A stretch of 38,241 bases of DNA from Thermaceae bacterium (GTDB lineage Bacteria; Deinococcota; Deinococci; Deinococcales; Thermaceae): NCBI GenBank assembly GCA_015478585.1, contig JADMIM010000028.1, positions 1 through 38,241 on the forward strand. Direction: 5' to 3'. Made by a program: the position numbers and the translations under genes. The notes under the pieces are model-generated. The model was not told the origin of the DNA. It saw only the letters and a list, made by a program, of their open reading frames with translations, and ran no database searches. Within the stretch, counting starts at the first letter, position 1. Each line of letters starts with the position of its first letter. Of the stretch, positions 1 to 7,702 are shown in pieces.

Positions 1-432
1 GGTAGGGCTATCGCCGAAGGGCTGGGGCTCGAGGTGCGGGCCGAGCTGATGCCCGAAGACAAGCTACGGCTGGTGGGTGAACTCAAAAAAAGCGGCAAGG
101 TGGCAATGGTGGGAGATGGCATCAACGATGCGCCCGCCTTGGCCCAGGCCGACGTGGGGATTGCCATGGGCGCAGGAACCGAGGTAGCCCTCGAGACCGC
201 CGATGCCGCCCTGCTGCGCAACTCAGTGAGCGGAGTGGGCGAGCTGATTGGGCTCTCGAGGCGCACCATGCGGGTCATCGGGCAAAACATTGCCTTCGCG
301 CTGGGCCTGAAGCTGGTTTTCCTGGTCACTACCTTGCTGGGCATCACCGGCTTGTGGCCCGCCATTCTGGCCGATACTGGGGCGACTGCCCTCGTCACCG
401 CAAACTCGCTGCGGTTGCTGCGGTTCAAGTAA
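1..432 (+). CDS. Zn/Cd/Pb-type P1B-ATPase, C-terminal fragment
   Basis: The reading frame is open from base 1, so this is the last 143 residues of a gene that starts outside the window. Near the start it carries the P-domain hinge signature GDGINDAPAL followed by the helix with GIAMGAGTEVA. These are hallmarks of heavy-metal P-type ATPases that pump metal across the inner membrane. Two hydrophobic segments follow, and the last contains ADTGATALVT. In ZntA/CadA-type pumps (P1B-2) the Asp in this final helix helps bind the divalent metal, so Zn, Cd or Pb is more likely than Cu. The CPC helix and any N-terminal metal domain are off the window. The neighbours (His-rich zinc ribbons, CDF exporter) agree with zinc/cadmium efflux. 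The GTG at 34 is only an internal codon. Confidence 0.93.
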   Translation, partial: GRAIAEGLGLEVRAELMPEDKLRLVGELKKSGKVAMVGDGINDAPALAQADVGIAMGAGTEVALETADAALLRNSVSGVGELIGLSRRTMRVIGQNIAFALGLKLVFLVTTLLGITGLWPAILADTGATALVTANSLRLLRFK

Positions 433-445
433 AGGGAGGTTGATC

Positions 446-685
446 ATGGGTTTACACCACTTGCTCGAGGGGCTGCTGAGAGCCCAGCGAGGCCACCACG
501 GGCATCACCGGGACGATGGTCACGGGTATGGGCATAACTACGGTCACCGTCACGAGCACGACTATCTGCCCCGCACACGGCTGTTGGCCTGTCCCGACTG
601 CGGCCACGCCTTTGGGGGGCTCAAACAGGCCACTGTGCTACCAGCCTTCCGGCATCCGCGCGTTTTTGCCCGTCCTGTAGGGTGA
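446..685 (+). CDS. small His-rich zinc-ribbon protein, probably frameshifted
   Basis: Reading frame of 79 residues starting at ATG 446, chosen over TTG 440 because GGAGG at 435-439 is correctly spaced. The N-terminus (MGLHHLLEGLL) resembles that of the next gene, then comes a His/Asp/Tyr-rich stretch with about a dozen histidines and one CPDC pair at residues 49-52. The tail after the six-G run at 614-619 is unconvincing. Adding one G there would continue into a second half-ribbon (CATSLPASARFCPSC) that aligns residue by residue with CGAKLAPQAKFCPEC of the following gene. I infer a paralogue of the next gene with an out-of-frame second zinc site. Either the frameshift is real or the run length is a sequencing error. 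Its place behind a Zn/Cd ATPase suggests metal binding, but the function is unknown. Confidence 0.6.
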   Translation: MGLHHLLEGLLRAQRGHHGHHRDDGHGYGHNYGHRHEHDYLPRTRLLACPDCGHAFGGLKQATVLPAFRHPRVFARPVG

Positions 686-718
686 GGACGGAGGGGTCTA
701 TCCCCCCAGGAGGTAGGT

Positions 719-1039
719 ATGTTAGACGACTTGATTGAAGGACTGCTGGGCCGCCGCAAGCGCCACGCTGGGCACCATGATCGCCAGCGCGACGACCACC
801 ATGACCGCTACGACGAGTACCGCCCCTCCTACCCGCCCCCCGCGCCGCCCCAGCCTCAGCAGGCCAGGGCCTGCTCGAGCTGCGGGGCGGCGAACCCGCT
901 CGGGGCCAAGTTCTGCCAGAATTGTGGCCAGACCCTGGCTGCGCAAATCCCCGCCACCACCGCCTGCAAGAAATGTGGGGCGAAACTGGCCCCCCAGGCT
1001 AAGTTTTGCCCGGAGTGCGGAGCCTCCGCTAATGGGTGA
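719..1039 (+). CDS. His-rich double zinc-ribbon protein
   Basis: A 106-residue protein with a strong AGGAGG ribosome site at 708-713. The N-terminal amphipathic stretch (MLDDLIEGLLGRRKR) is followed by a His/Asp/Arg-rich segment, a Pro-rich linker (residues 39-50), then two zinc ribbons of the CxxCG-x(10)-FCxxCG type: CSSC/CQNC and CKKC/CPEC. Double zinc ribbons (DZANK-like) usually act as structural or protein-binding modules. It is the intact counterpart of the gene just upstream, and both lie between a Zn/Cd ATPase and a CDF exporter. A metal-responsive or metal-buffering role is possible, but that is inference from context only. Confidence 0.8.
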   Translation: MLDDLIEGLLGRRKRHAGHHDRQRDDHHDRYDEYRPSYPPPAPPQPQQARACSSCGAANPLGAKFCQNCGQTLAAQIPATTACKKCGAKLAPQAKFCPECGASANG

Positions 1040-1094
1040 GCGCTTGTGTGGAAAGCTCCGGTTACAGGGTGGGCGGCGGAACTGGATCCTAGCG

Positions 1095-1114
1095 GACAGG
1101 GTTTATAACCTGTC
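1095..1114. promoter_or_regulatory. imperfect palindrome upstream of the CDF gene
   Basis: GACAGG and CCTGTC form a perfect 6-bp inverted repeat around GTTTATAA, which also holds an AT-rich -10-like core. It lies 53 bp before the CDF start. It could be an operator for a metal-responsive repressor or a small hairpin. Only the symmetry is seen. Confidence 0.25.
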
Positions 1115-1166
1115 TTGATCGACTGCGGCATCTATCACCCCCCGCTAAACCCACCAGGAGACAGAC

Positions 1167-2054
1167 ATGGCTGCACACAACCACTCCGACCGCCAGAACC
1201 TCCCCGAGTCCCGGCTGCGCTGGGCGCTGCTCCTGACTAGCAGCTATTTGGTCGCCGAGGTGGTCGGCGGCCTTGTCTTTGGCAGCCTGGCGCTGCTCTC
1301 CGATGCCGCCCATATGTTCACCGACGTGATGGGGTTGGTCATCGCCCTCGTCGCCATCCGCCTGGGCAAACGCGCTGCTGACTCCCAGCGCACCTATGGC
1401 TACCGCAGGTTTGAAATCCTGGCGGCGGCGCTCAACGCCTCGATCCTGTTCCTCGTGGCCTTTTACATTCTGTACGAGGCCTACCGCCGTCTGCGAGAAC
1501 CCACCGAAATCCAGAGCCTGCCGATGCTGGTGGTGGCGCTGGGCGGGCTGGTGGTGAACCTGGTCTCGGTGCGAATCCTAACCGGGGGGAGCGGGCAGAG
1601 CCTCAACGTACGCGGGGCCTACCTCGAGGTGCTCTCCGACCTGCTGGGCTCGGTGGCGGTGATCCTGGGGGCCGTGGTGATCTACTTCACCGGCTGGAAG
1701 TGGGTAGATCCGCTGCTGGCCGCGCTGATCGGGCTGTGGGTGCTGCCTCGCACCTGGACGCTGCTCTCGGCCAGCGTGAACATTTTGCTCGAGGGCGTTC
1801 CCGAGGGGGTGGAGGTCGTAAAACTGCAAGCCGAGCTGGCGGCGATCCCCGGTGTTCTGGAAGTCCACGACCTGCACGTCTGGGCACTGACTCAGGGGGA
1901 GAATTCGCTGAGCGTACATCTAGTCACGCAAACACCCGAACTTGCCCTGATCCAGAAAGCGCAGGCAGTTGCCGAGGCCCACGGGGTCGAGCACGTCACG
2001 GTGCAGCTCGAGACCCCCCAGATGCGCCAGACAGAGCACCAGGGGCACGGCTGA
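1167..2054 (+). CDS. cation diffusion facilitator (Zn/Cd/Co exporter, CzcD-like)
   Basis: A 295-residue protein with six predicted transmembrane helices and a C-terminal cytoplasmic domain of about 90 residues, the normal CDF layout. Family knowledge: these proton antiporters export Zn, Cd or Co from the cytoplasm. The helix-2 site reads SDAAHMFTD (H49, D53). The helix-5 site reads EVLSD (E154, D158), with Glu where many zinc CDFs have His. The N-terminus begins HNHSD and the C-terminus ends HQGHG, giving small His clusters. The start is set by AGGAG at 1156-1160. It stands with the P1B-ATPase and zinc-ribbon genes as a metal-efflux locus. Substrate choice cannot be settled from sequence alone. 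Confidence 0.92.
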   Translation: MAAHNHSDRQNLPESRLRWALLLTSSYLVAEVVGGLVFGSLALLSDAAHMFTDVMGLVIALVAIRLGKRAADSQRTYGYRRFEILAAALNASILFLVAFYILYEAYRRLREPTEIQSLPMLVVALGGLVVNLVSVRILTGGSGQSLNVRGAYLEVLSDLLGSVAVILGAVVIYFTGWKWVDPLLAALIGLWVLPRTWTLLSASVNILLEGVPEGVEVVKLQAELAAIPGVLEVHDLHVWALTQGENSLSVHLVTQTPELALIQKAQAVAEAHGVEHVTVQLETPQMRQTEHQGHG

Positions 2055-2063
2055 GGCTAGACG

Positions 2064-2091
2064 AAACCCTCCGGTTCGCGCTGGAGGGTTT
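2064..2091 (+). terminator. hairpin after the CDF gene
   Basis: AAACCCTCC (2064-2072) pairs perfectly with GGAGGGTTT (2083-2091) around a 10-base loop, starting 9 bases after the CDF stop. There is no long T-run, so it is a hairpin-type terminator by position and stem. Confidence 0.7.
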
Positions 2092-2533
2092 GCCGTCCAG
2101 AAAGCGATATTGTCTTCAACATCTATCAGTTATCCGCAGCCAGACAAGCCCAATCGAAGGTGTTCTTCCAACTTCAGAGCGATAAATTCTGTGCTATTCG
2201 CAGCTCGAAGCTGGACTTTTGCGGAAAGCTTAATAGATAAAAATCCCCACCAGACGGAATTCCTTTGGTATCTGATAGCTCCATGAACTCGAGCTCAGTC
2301 TCTACTTACCCTTTGAAAATCTGGTCTGGAAGGCCCGCTCACGAACCTCGAGAGGGGTCGGCCTAGCCCAACATGGGGGTATTTTTGAGAACCTCGGCCT
2401 AACCTTTCTCAGTCTCATTTAAACCGCCTTACATAAATAAAATCTCGTCCAGCACGCTTCATCTGGCCTTCACCGGGATGTCCAGAGTAGGAGGAGTACT
2501 CGAGCTTACTCGAGGCATCAGGAGGTGGTAAGG
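2092..2533. other. intergenic stretch without a convincing gene
   Basis: About 440 bases between the CDF terminator and htrA. Open frames here have no ribosome sites or recognisable protein. The AT-rich stretch at 2418-2446 is the likeliest place for the htrA promoter. Two CTCGAG copies occur close together at 2499 and 2510, just before the htrA ribosome site GGAGG (2521-2525). I see no RNA gene. Confidence 0.5.
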
Positions 2534-3775
2534 ATGAAAATGAGTTATGTTTTGGTTCCGATAGCCGCCACGGTTGCCCTGGTCGGGGGAGCACTGGAGT
2601 GGCAGATGGCAAAAGGGCAGCCTAGTTCGGCCCCCGTGACCCCGATTACCGCCAGTGACCGGCTGGCCTACGAGCAAAACACCATTCAGATTGCTCGCCA
2701 AGATGGGGTGGGGGTGGTATATGTCTCGGTCAGGACGGCAGCCCGCAATCTCAGTAGCCAGCTACCCCAGGGTTTACAGGAGTTCGCCCCGTTCTTCTTT
2801 GGGCCAGGCTCGCAGCAGATGGTTCAGCCGCCACAGCAGGGCACTGGCTCGGGTTTCGTGATTGACAACTCTGGGCACATCCTGACCAACTATCACGTGG
2901 TCAATGGGGCTGACCAGATTACCGTGCGTTTCTACGGTGACCCCAAAAACTACACCGCGCACCTCGAGGGCAGCGCCCCCGCGCTGGATTTGGCCCTGCT
3001 CAAAGTCTCCGCTCCCCAGGCCGACCTACACCCCTTGCCTTTAGCTAACTCGGATATGGTGCAAGTCGGCGAGAAAGCCATCGCTATCGGCAATCCCTTT
3101 GGTCTGGAGTCCACCGTTACCGAGGGCATCGTCTCGGCGGTGCGGCAAAACCCCGGTGCCGTGCAGGATTTGGTTCCCCGTATCATCCAGACTGATGCCG
3201 CCATCAACCCCGGCAACTCCGGCGGCCCCTTGCTGAACTCTGCGGGCCAGGTAATCGGCATCAATACCGCCATCCTGAGCCCCTCGGGGGCTTTTGGTCA
3301 GGCCCAGTTTGCTGGGGTCGGCTTTGCCATCCCCATCAACCTCGCCAAGCAATACCTGCCCCAGATGGAAGCAGGTAAGCAGATCAAGTCCAGCGAAATC
3401 TTGGCCTCGAGGCCCCATCTGGGCATAGAAGTTAGCCCCCTGCAAGCCTATCCCAGCAACCTGCTCAGCCAGAATAAGCTGCCCTCGAGTGGCTTGATGA
3501 TCGAAAAACTGGACAAGGGCAGCCCTGCCGAGAAAGTCGGCCTCAAAGCAGCCAGCAAGAGCGTGTATCTGCAAGACCCCAGCGGTCAGGCTATCCAATT
3601 GGGCCTCAACGGTGACGTGATTGTCGAGGCTAACGGGGTGCAGATTAACGATGTCAACGACCTACGGGGAGTGCTAGACCAAACCAAGTCGGGCCAGGCC
3701 GTGAGCCTCAAGATCTGGAACCACGGTCAGGAACGCACCGTGCAAGTGGTGCCCGCTGTGTCCAGCGCGGGCTAA
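2534..3775 (+). CDS. HtrA/DegP-family trypsin-like serine protease with one PDZ domain
   Basis: A 413-residue envelope protease. An N-terminal hydrophobic segment (residues 4-20) works as signal or anchor. The protease domain shows the triad: H121 in TNYHVV, D152 in ALDLALLKV and S229 in GNSGGP. The PDZ domain occupies roughly residues 300-405 (SGLMIEKLDKGSPAEKVGL, then GDVIVEANG). Family role: degrading or refolding damaged proteins outside the cytoplasm under heat or envelope stress. ATG 2534 is preferred to GTG 2525 because GGAGG at 2521-2525 is 8 bases upstream of it and the GTG overlaps the ribosome site. It is monocistronic, with a terminator hairpin directly after it. Confidence 0.93.
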   Translation: MKMSYVLVPIAATVALVGGALEWQMAKGQPSSAPVTPITASDRLAYEQNTIQIARQDGVGVVYVSVRTAARNLSSQLPQGLQEFAPFFFGPGSQQMVQPPQQGTGSGFVIDNSGHILTNYHVVNGADQITVRFYGDPKNYTAHLEGSAPALDLALLKVSAPQADLHPLPLANSDMVQVGEKAIAIGNPFGLESTVTEGIVSAVRQNPGAVQDLVPRIIQTDAAINPGNSGGPLLNSAGQVIGINTAILSPSGAFGQAQFAGVGFAIPINLAKQYLPQMEAGKQIKSSEILASRPHLGIEVSPLQAYPSNLLSQNKLPSSGLMIEKLDKGSPAEKVGLKAASKSVYLQDPSGQAIQLGLNGDVIVEANGVQINDVNDLRGVLDQTKSGQAVSLKIWNHGQERTVQVVPAVSSAG

Positions 3776-3790
3776 GGTAGACCGGTGAAA

Positions 3791-3814
3791 CTGGGAGGGG
3801 CCAGCCCCTCCCAG
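3791..3814 (+). terminator. perfect hairpin after htrA
   Basis: CTGGGAGGGG and CCCCTCCCAG form a perfect 10-bp stem around CCAG, 15 bases after the htrA stop. A weak T-rich tail follows (ACTTATTGGGGTTCT). Confidence 0.8.
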
Positions 3815-3849
3815 AACTTATTGGGGTTCTCTGCTCAGACCGACGCAGT

Positions 3850-3955
3850 TATCGCAGTTTCGGCTATTTTTGCCGCCAGGAGTAGCGGCAAAAGGGAGCT
3901 TGATACCCTCTTTCTAACGGGGTGGGTTGTCCTATTCTTTCTGAAAACCGCTCTA
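3850..3955 (-). mobile_element. MITE-like element M1 (type 1)
   Basis: 106 bp running from TATCGCAGTTTC to GAAAACCGCTCTA, with an internal hairpin TTTTTGCCGC/GCGGCAAAA. It shares its whole layout with M3, M4 and M8. It is the one full copy whose TAGAGCGG end does not face the 3' end of a gene. Confidence 0.7.
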
Positions 3956-3960
3956 TTACG

Positions 3961-3972
3961 AAAACCGCGATA
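3961..3972 (+). repeat. solo MITE end fragment
   Basis: AAAACCGCGATA is identical to the TATCG end of the M family and lies 5 bp beyond M1, so it is probably a remnant of a second copy. Confidence 0.45.
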
Positions 3973-4032
3973 AGCTCCCAAGAAGTTCTTTTGAATTGAC
4001 GGGTGGTTATGCTGAAAACCTTCCTCGAGCGG

Positions 4033-4061
4033 TTGAGTCTTGGTACGGTAGCCGCTATACT
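4033..4061 (+). promoter_or_regulatory. prfB promoter, near-leaderless
   Basis: TTGAGT (4033-4038), a 17-base spacer and TATACT (4056-4061) form a good vegetative promoter. The prfB ATG lies only 9 bases after the -10 box and has no Shine-Dalgarno sequence, so the transcript should begin at or within a few bases of the start codon. Confidence 0.7.
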
Positions 4062-4070
4062 TGCTCCGTT

Positions 4071-5169
4071 ATGGACTTAACTACTCTAGAGCACCGACTC
4101 GAGGCCCTCCGGGGGTATCTTTGACATCCCTGGTAAAGAAACTCGCCTAGCTGAACTCACTACCCAAATCAACGACCCCAACCTCTGGTCTGACCCCGTC
4201 AGTGCCCGCAAAGTAAGCCAGGAAGCGGGCCGCTTGCGCAAAGCCGTAGATGGCTACCGGCGCTTGGAGTCGGACTTGCAGGGGCTTTTGGAGCTGTGGC
4301 CCGAGATGAGTTCCCCAGAGCGTGCCGAGATGCAGGGCGAACTGGATCGCGCGGGCAGTGAACTCGACGACCTCTATCACCAGACCTTGCTGTCGTTTCC
4401 CTACGCCGAAAACGCCGCCATTCTCACCCTCAAGCCGGGCGCTGGTGGCACCGAGGCTTGCGACTGGGCCGAGATGCTCTACCGTATGTATACCCGATTT
4501 GCCGAGCGGCACGGCTTTAGCATCGAAATCATTGACTTGGAGCCCGGAGCCGAAGCCGGGATAGACTACGCCCAGTTCATCCTGCGCGGCGAAAACGCCT
4601 ACGGCTTGCTCTCGCCGGAGGCCGGAGTTCACCGCTTGGTGCGGCCCTCGCCCTACAACTCCCAGGGCAAGCGCCAGACCAGTTTTGCGGCCCTCGAGCT
4701 GATGCCCGAGGTGGACGAGTCGGTTCACGTGAACATCAATCCCGAAGACCTGCGCATAGACGTGATGCGGGCCCAGGGCAAGGGCGGGCAGGGAGTCAAC
4801 ACCACCGACTCCGCCGTGCGGGTGACCCACCTCCCCACGGGCCTTTACGTCAAGTGCCAAGTCACACGCAGCCAGCAGAAAAACAAAGAGATGGCAATGA
4901 ACATCCTGCGTTCCAAGCTCTTCGAGATCGAATACAAGAAGAAGCAAGAAGAGTTGGCCCGGCTGCGCGGCGAGAGCCGCCCCAACGAGTGGGGCAGCCA
5001 GATTCGCAGTTACGTGCTGGACAAGCAGTACATCAAAGACCACCGCACCGGCGAGATGCGCCACGACCCCGAGAACGTGCTGGATGGCGACATCGAGAGC
5101 CTGATTTGGGCGGGATTAGAGTGGAAAGCTGGGCGGCGTGAGACGGTGGCGGTTGGGGACGATGAATAA
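4071..5169 (+). CDS. prfB: peptide chain release factor 2, with programmed +1 frameshift
   Basis: RF2 ends translation at UGA and UAA. The first 17 codons (4071-4121) run to an in-frame TGA at 4122-4124, and the rest continues one base later from GAC at 4123, giving a 365-residue product of normal RF2 length. The GGQ motif that triggers peptidyl-tRNA hydrolysis is present (GKGGQGVNTT). The stop-recognition loop reads SPY in LVRPSPYNSQG, where RF2 usually has SPF. A start inside the second frame would remove the N-terminal domain, so the joined frame is preferred. A -10/-35 pair lies directly upstream. It is convergent with the fasciclin gene across a shared terminator hairpin. Confidence 0.95.
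4110..4125 (+). promoter_or_regulatory. RF2 autoregulatory frameshift site
   Basis: CGGGGGTATCTTTGAC matches the classical prfB site (a G-rich Shine-Dalgarno-like run, then TAT CTT TGA C). When RF2 is scarce the ribosome slips +1 at CTT-TGA and makes full-length RF2. This is established for the family, and the motif is read directly here. Confidence 0.95.
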
Positions 5170-5191
5170 CCCTTCGGAGACCCCCGGTTTT

Positions 5192-5202
5192 TAGAGCGGT
5201 TT
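5192..5202 (+). repeat. solo MITE end fragment after prfB
   Basis: TAGAGCGGTTT matches the gene-proximal end of the M elements and has the same orientation relative to prfB as full copies have to their genes. The rest of the element is missing. Confidence 0.4.
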
Positions 5203-5217
5203 ACTACCTGAATACGA

Positions 5218-5244
5218 AACCCCCTCGAGGCTCTCGAGGGGGTT
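5218..5244. terminator. bidirectional terminator between prfB and the fasciclin gene
   Basis: AACCCCCTCGAG and CTCGAGGGGGTT form a perfect 12-bp stem with a 3-base loop, between two convergent genes. TTTT follows on the plus side. Confidence 0.85.
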
Positions 5245-5258
5245 GGCTTTTGGCAGGG

Positions 5259-5753
5259 CTACTTCATCGGCATCAGCACGGTGTCAATCACGTGGATTAC
5301 GCCGTTTTCGGCTTCGATGTCGGTCTTGGTAACTTTGGTGGTCTTGTTCAGCTCGACCACGTTGCCCATCACATCAATCATGATTGGGCTGCCCTCGAGG
5401 GTTTTGGCTTCCTTGAGCTTGACCACATCGGCGGCCATCACCTTGCCCGCTACGACGTGGTAAGTCAGGACTTTGGTGAGCTGGGCTTTGTCCTTGAGCA
5501 GCGCGTCCAGGGTGGCCTTGGGAATCTTGGCAAAGGCTTCGTTGGTGGGGGCAAATACCGTGAAGGGGCCTTTCTCACCGAGGGTTTTGTCCAGACCGGC
5601 GGCCTTGAGTGCAGTCAGCAGGGTGCTGAACTGCGGGTCTTTGGCGACAATCTGAGCGATGGTTTCCTTGGAGGTCATGCTGGTTTGGGCATTGACCAAT
5701 CCGAAGGCAGCTAGGGCTAATCCGGCGACAACCAACAGCAATCGTAGCTTCAT
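5259..5753 (-). CDS. secreted fasciclin (FAS1) domain protein
   Basis: A 164-residue protein: signal peptide of about 22 residues (MKLRLLLVVAGLALAAFGLVNA) followed by a single FAS1 domain. Typical FAS1 blocks are seen: FSTLLTALKAAGL, GPFTVFAPTNEAFAKIP, LTYHVVAGKV and a closing GVIHVIDTVLMP. FAS1 proteins are exported adhesion or surface proteins, and the exact partner is unknown here. The start is backed by AGGAG about 8 bases upstream (minus strand). The roughly 245 bases upstream hold an AT-rich stretch near 5850-5880 that may contain its promoter. Convergent with prfB. Confidence 0.92.
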   Translation of the reverse strand: MKLRLLLVVAGLALAAFGLVNAQTSMTSKETIAQIVAKDPQFSTLLTALKAAGLDKTLGEKGPFTVFAPTNEAFAKIPKATLDALLKDKAQLTKVLTYHVVAGKVMAADVVKLKEAKTLEGSPIMIDVMGNVVELNKTTKVTKTDIEAENGVIHVIDTVLMPMK

Positions 5754-5997
5754 GCGAACACTCCTTGTTATGGTCTCGAGACGGTTTGGTTGAGACCTGA
5801 GTGCAGTCTAAACAGCTTCGATGAGCCGCAATTAGGGCTGTCCTACACAGTTCTAATAAAAACTATCAAATTTGTAGTGTGGTTCCAATTTCAAAACCGA
5901 TTGTAACTACTCCAAGTTAATGTCTGCGTTGCTGCCCCGAGCCGAGAAGGGTTATTTAAACCTAACCCAACTAACCATTAAGGAATTGCTCCCAATA

Positions 5998-6396
5998 CTA
6001 ATTTCCCGCCCCCACCACCACTAGCGCAGTCAGGATGAAGGGCGGCAAGTTTTTGCCAGGCAAGGCCCGGCCCATCACCACCACGATGTAAGCGCCGGGT
6101 TTGGGGAACGTGGCTTTGCCCTCGAGGCGCTTTCCAGTGTTGACAAAAGTGAGCTGGACATCGGGCGTGGCCTGGGCACTGGCCTGACCCCGGTAGGCCA
6201 GCATCCGGCAAAAACAATCGCTGAGCTTGAGGTTTATGCCGTTGATGGCAACATAAGTCAGATAGGTCACGATGGGTTTGCCTGACACCGGTCGGTCATC
6301 CGGTTCGAACTTGACCTCGCCAGTGACCGGCCCTTGGCCGGATAAGGGGTGGGCCAGAGCCAGGCCCAGCAGCAGGAGACCGAAGAGGTGTTTCAT
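5998..6396 (-). CDS. small secreted protein at the end of the copper cluster
   Basis: A 132-residue protein with a clear signal peptide (MKHLFGLLLLGLALAHPLSG). The mature part contains a CFC pair (SDCFCRMLAY) and ends in beta-strand-like segments such as GAYIVVVMGRALPG. I do not recognise a family with confidence. The Cys pair, and the position downstream of MbnH-like, CopD, CopC, PCuAC and MbnP-like genes on the same strand, hint at a periplasmic copper role. It is separated from the di-heme gene by 241 bases containing repeat P1, so it may have its own promoter. No clear Shine-Dalgarno is seen at the chosen ATG. Confidence 0.75.
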   Translation of the reverse strand: MKHLFGLLLLGLALAHPLSGQGPVTGEVKFEPDDRPVSGKPIVTYLTYVAINGINLKLSDCFCRMLAYRGQASAQATPDVQLTFVNTGKRLEGKATFPKPGAYIVVVMGRALPGKNLPPFILTALVVVGAGN

Positions 6397-6512
6397 TGGC
6401 TCGAGTCTCGCATATTGGGCGGTGAGCTAAATAAAAGATTGAGGGTAAAACGCATGATGCTGATAACCCAGGGCCGAAAGCTGAAGGCACAACAACCTAA
6501 AAATACAAACCA

Positions 6513-6558
6513 CGTCCTGGATGGTGTTTTTTGATAAGGCAATGGTGCTGTCCTGGTG
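6513..6558 (+). repeat. short interspersed repeat P1
   Basis: A 46-bp unit bounded by GTCCTGGAT and GTCCTGGTG with a core related to TTTTTGATAAGGCAATGG. It is similar to P3 at 18110. Confidence 0.6.
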
Positions 6559-6637
6559 TAGCCTTTTGGCCCTCAGTCTTTTGTCTTTTGCGGTTGCTTC
6601 CGGCCTTCAGCTTTTAGCTCTCTGCCCTCGGCACTGC

Positions 6638-7633
6638 TTACTTTGGCAGCCCAAAGCGCGGGTCTTGGGTAAAACTGTGGTCGGTGAGGGCCTTCAGAAA
6701 GGCTACAAGGTCGTTGACCTCGGCTTCGCTGAGGCCCAGCGGGCGCATCAGGGGGTCGGCGTTGAGGTTGGCGGCTCCGCCAGAGTTGTAATGCTCCACC
6801 ACGTCGCGCAGGGTTTTGATGCTGCCATCGTGCATATAGGGGCCGGTGAGTTCGACGTTGCGTAGGGTAGGAACCTTGAACTTGCCCACATCTTGGTCTT
6901 TGCTGGTAATAGGGGCCAGACCAGTGTCGGAATACACCGTGGTAAGGGCGGTGTTGCGCAGGGAGTCGTCGGTGAAATCCTGGCCCTGGTGACAATGAAA
7001 ACAGTCGCCCTTTTCGCTAAAGAAAATCTTCATGCCGCGCAGAGCCACCACCGAGAGGGCGGTTTGGTCTCCCTCGCGGTAGCGATCCCAGGGGCTATTG
7101 GACGAAACCAGGGTGCGCTCGAAGGCCGAGATGGCCTTGGTGAGGTTGAGCATGCTCAGGCCATCAGGAAACACCGCGGCGAAAGCGGCTCGGTACTGGG
7201 GGATGGCTTTGAGCCTGGCGACCAGCTTGGTAGGGTCGGAGTCCATCTCGTTGGGGTTGGTAAGGGGGCCGACGGCCTGGGCCTCGAGCCGGGGCGAACC
7301 CCCTTCCCAGAACAGCCTGCTGCGGTAACCCACGTCGGTGAGGGTGGGGGCATTGCGGGTTCCCCTGCGGCCTTTGACCCCAGTGCTGACGGCCTTACCC
7401 CCATCGCTGAAGGCAAACTCTGGTTTGTGGCAGGAGGCACAGGCCACACTATTATCGCCGCTGAGGCGTTTATCGTAAAAAAGCTGGTGTCCCAATTCGA
7501 CCTTGGCCGCGCTCATAGCGTTGTCGGCGGGAATGGGCATGGGTGGGAAATGGTCGGGAACCTTGACTACATAAACCGCAGAGGCCGCCAGAACCATACC
7601 TGCCAGACTGCCCAGCACCATCCATTTACGCAT
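6638..7633 (-). CDS. di-heme cytochrome c peroxidase family protein, MauG/MbnH-like
   Basis: A 331-residue exported protein with an N-terminal hydrophobic signal (residues 4-22) and two c-type heme sites: CASCH (C65, C68, H69) and CFHCH (C211, C214, H215). The region around the second heme ends in GPYMHDGS (M267), where family members place the distal ligand. Family members reduce peroxide or, like MauG and MbnH, oxidise residues in a partner protein. Because an MbnP-like gene lies four genes upstream on the same strand, an MbnH-like role (oxidising a Trp of MbnP to kynurenine) is the favoured inference. Plain peroxidase activity remains possible. AAGGA precedes the ATG. It lies 69 bp after copD. 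Confidence 0.9.
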   Translation of the reverse strand: MRKWMVLGSLAGMVLAASAVYVVKVPDHFPPMPIPADNAMSAAKVELGHQLFYDKRLSGDNSVACASCHKPEFAFSDGGKAVSTGVKGRRGTRNAPTLTDVGYRSRLFWEGGSPRLEAQAVGPLTNPNEMDSDPTKLVARLKAIPQYRAAFAAVFPDGLSMLNLTKAISAFERTLVSSNSPWDRYREGDQTALSVVALRGMKIFFSEKGDCFHCHQGQDFTDDSLRNTALTTVYSDTGLAPITSKDQDVGKFKVPTLRNVELTGPYMHDGSIKTLRDVVEHYNSGGAANLNADPLMRPLGLSEAEVNDLVAFLKALTDHSFTQDPRFGLPK

Positions 7634-7702
7634 TGTTCCTTATCTTTGCGTACCTTCTCGAGCCAGAGTTTATGGCGTTCTGAGCAACCATATCAAACTT
7701 TG

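Noticed and set aside
735-1118. 127-codon plus-strand frame overlapping the zinc-ribbon gene
   Set aside because: Out of frame with the clear CxxC ribbons and made of low-complexity Thr/Arg/Pro shadow sequence.
4122-4124. TGA early in prfB as a gene-breaking mutation
   Set aside because: The surrounding bases match the known RF2 programmed frameshift site, so the stop is functional.
4147-5064. 305-codon minus-strand open frame
   Set aside because: It lies entirely opposite prfB, whose protein is conserved and complete.
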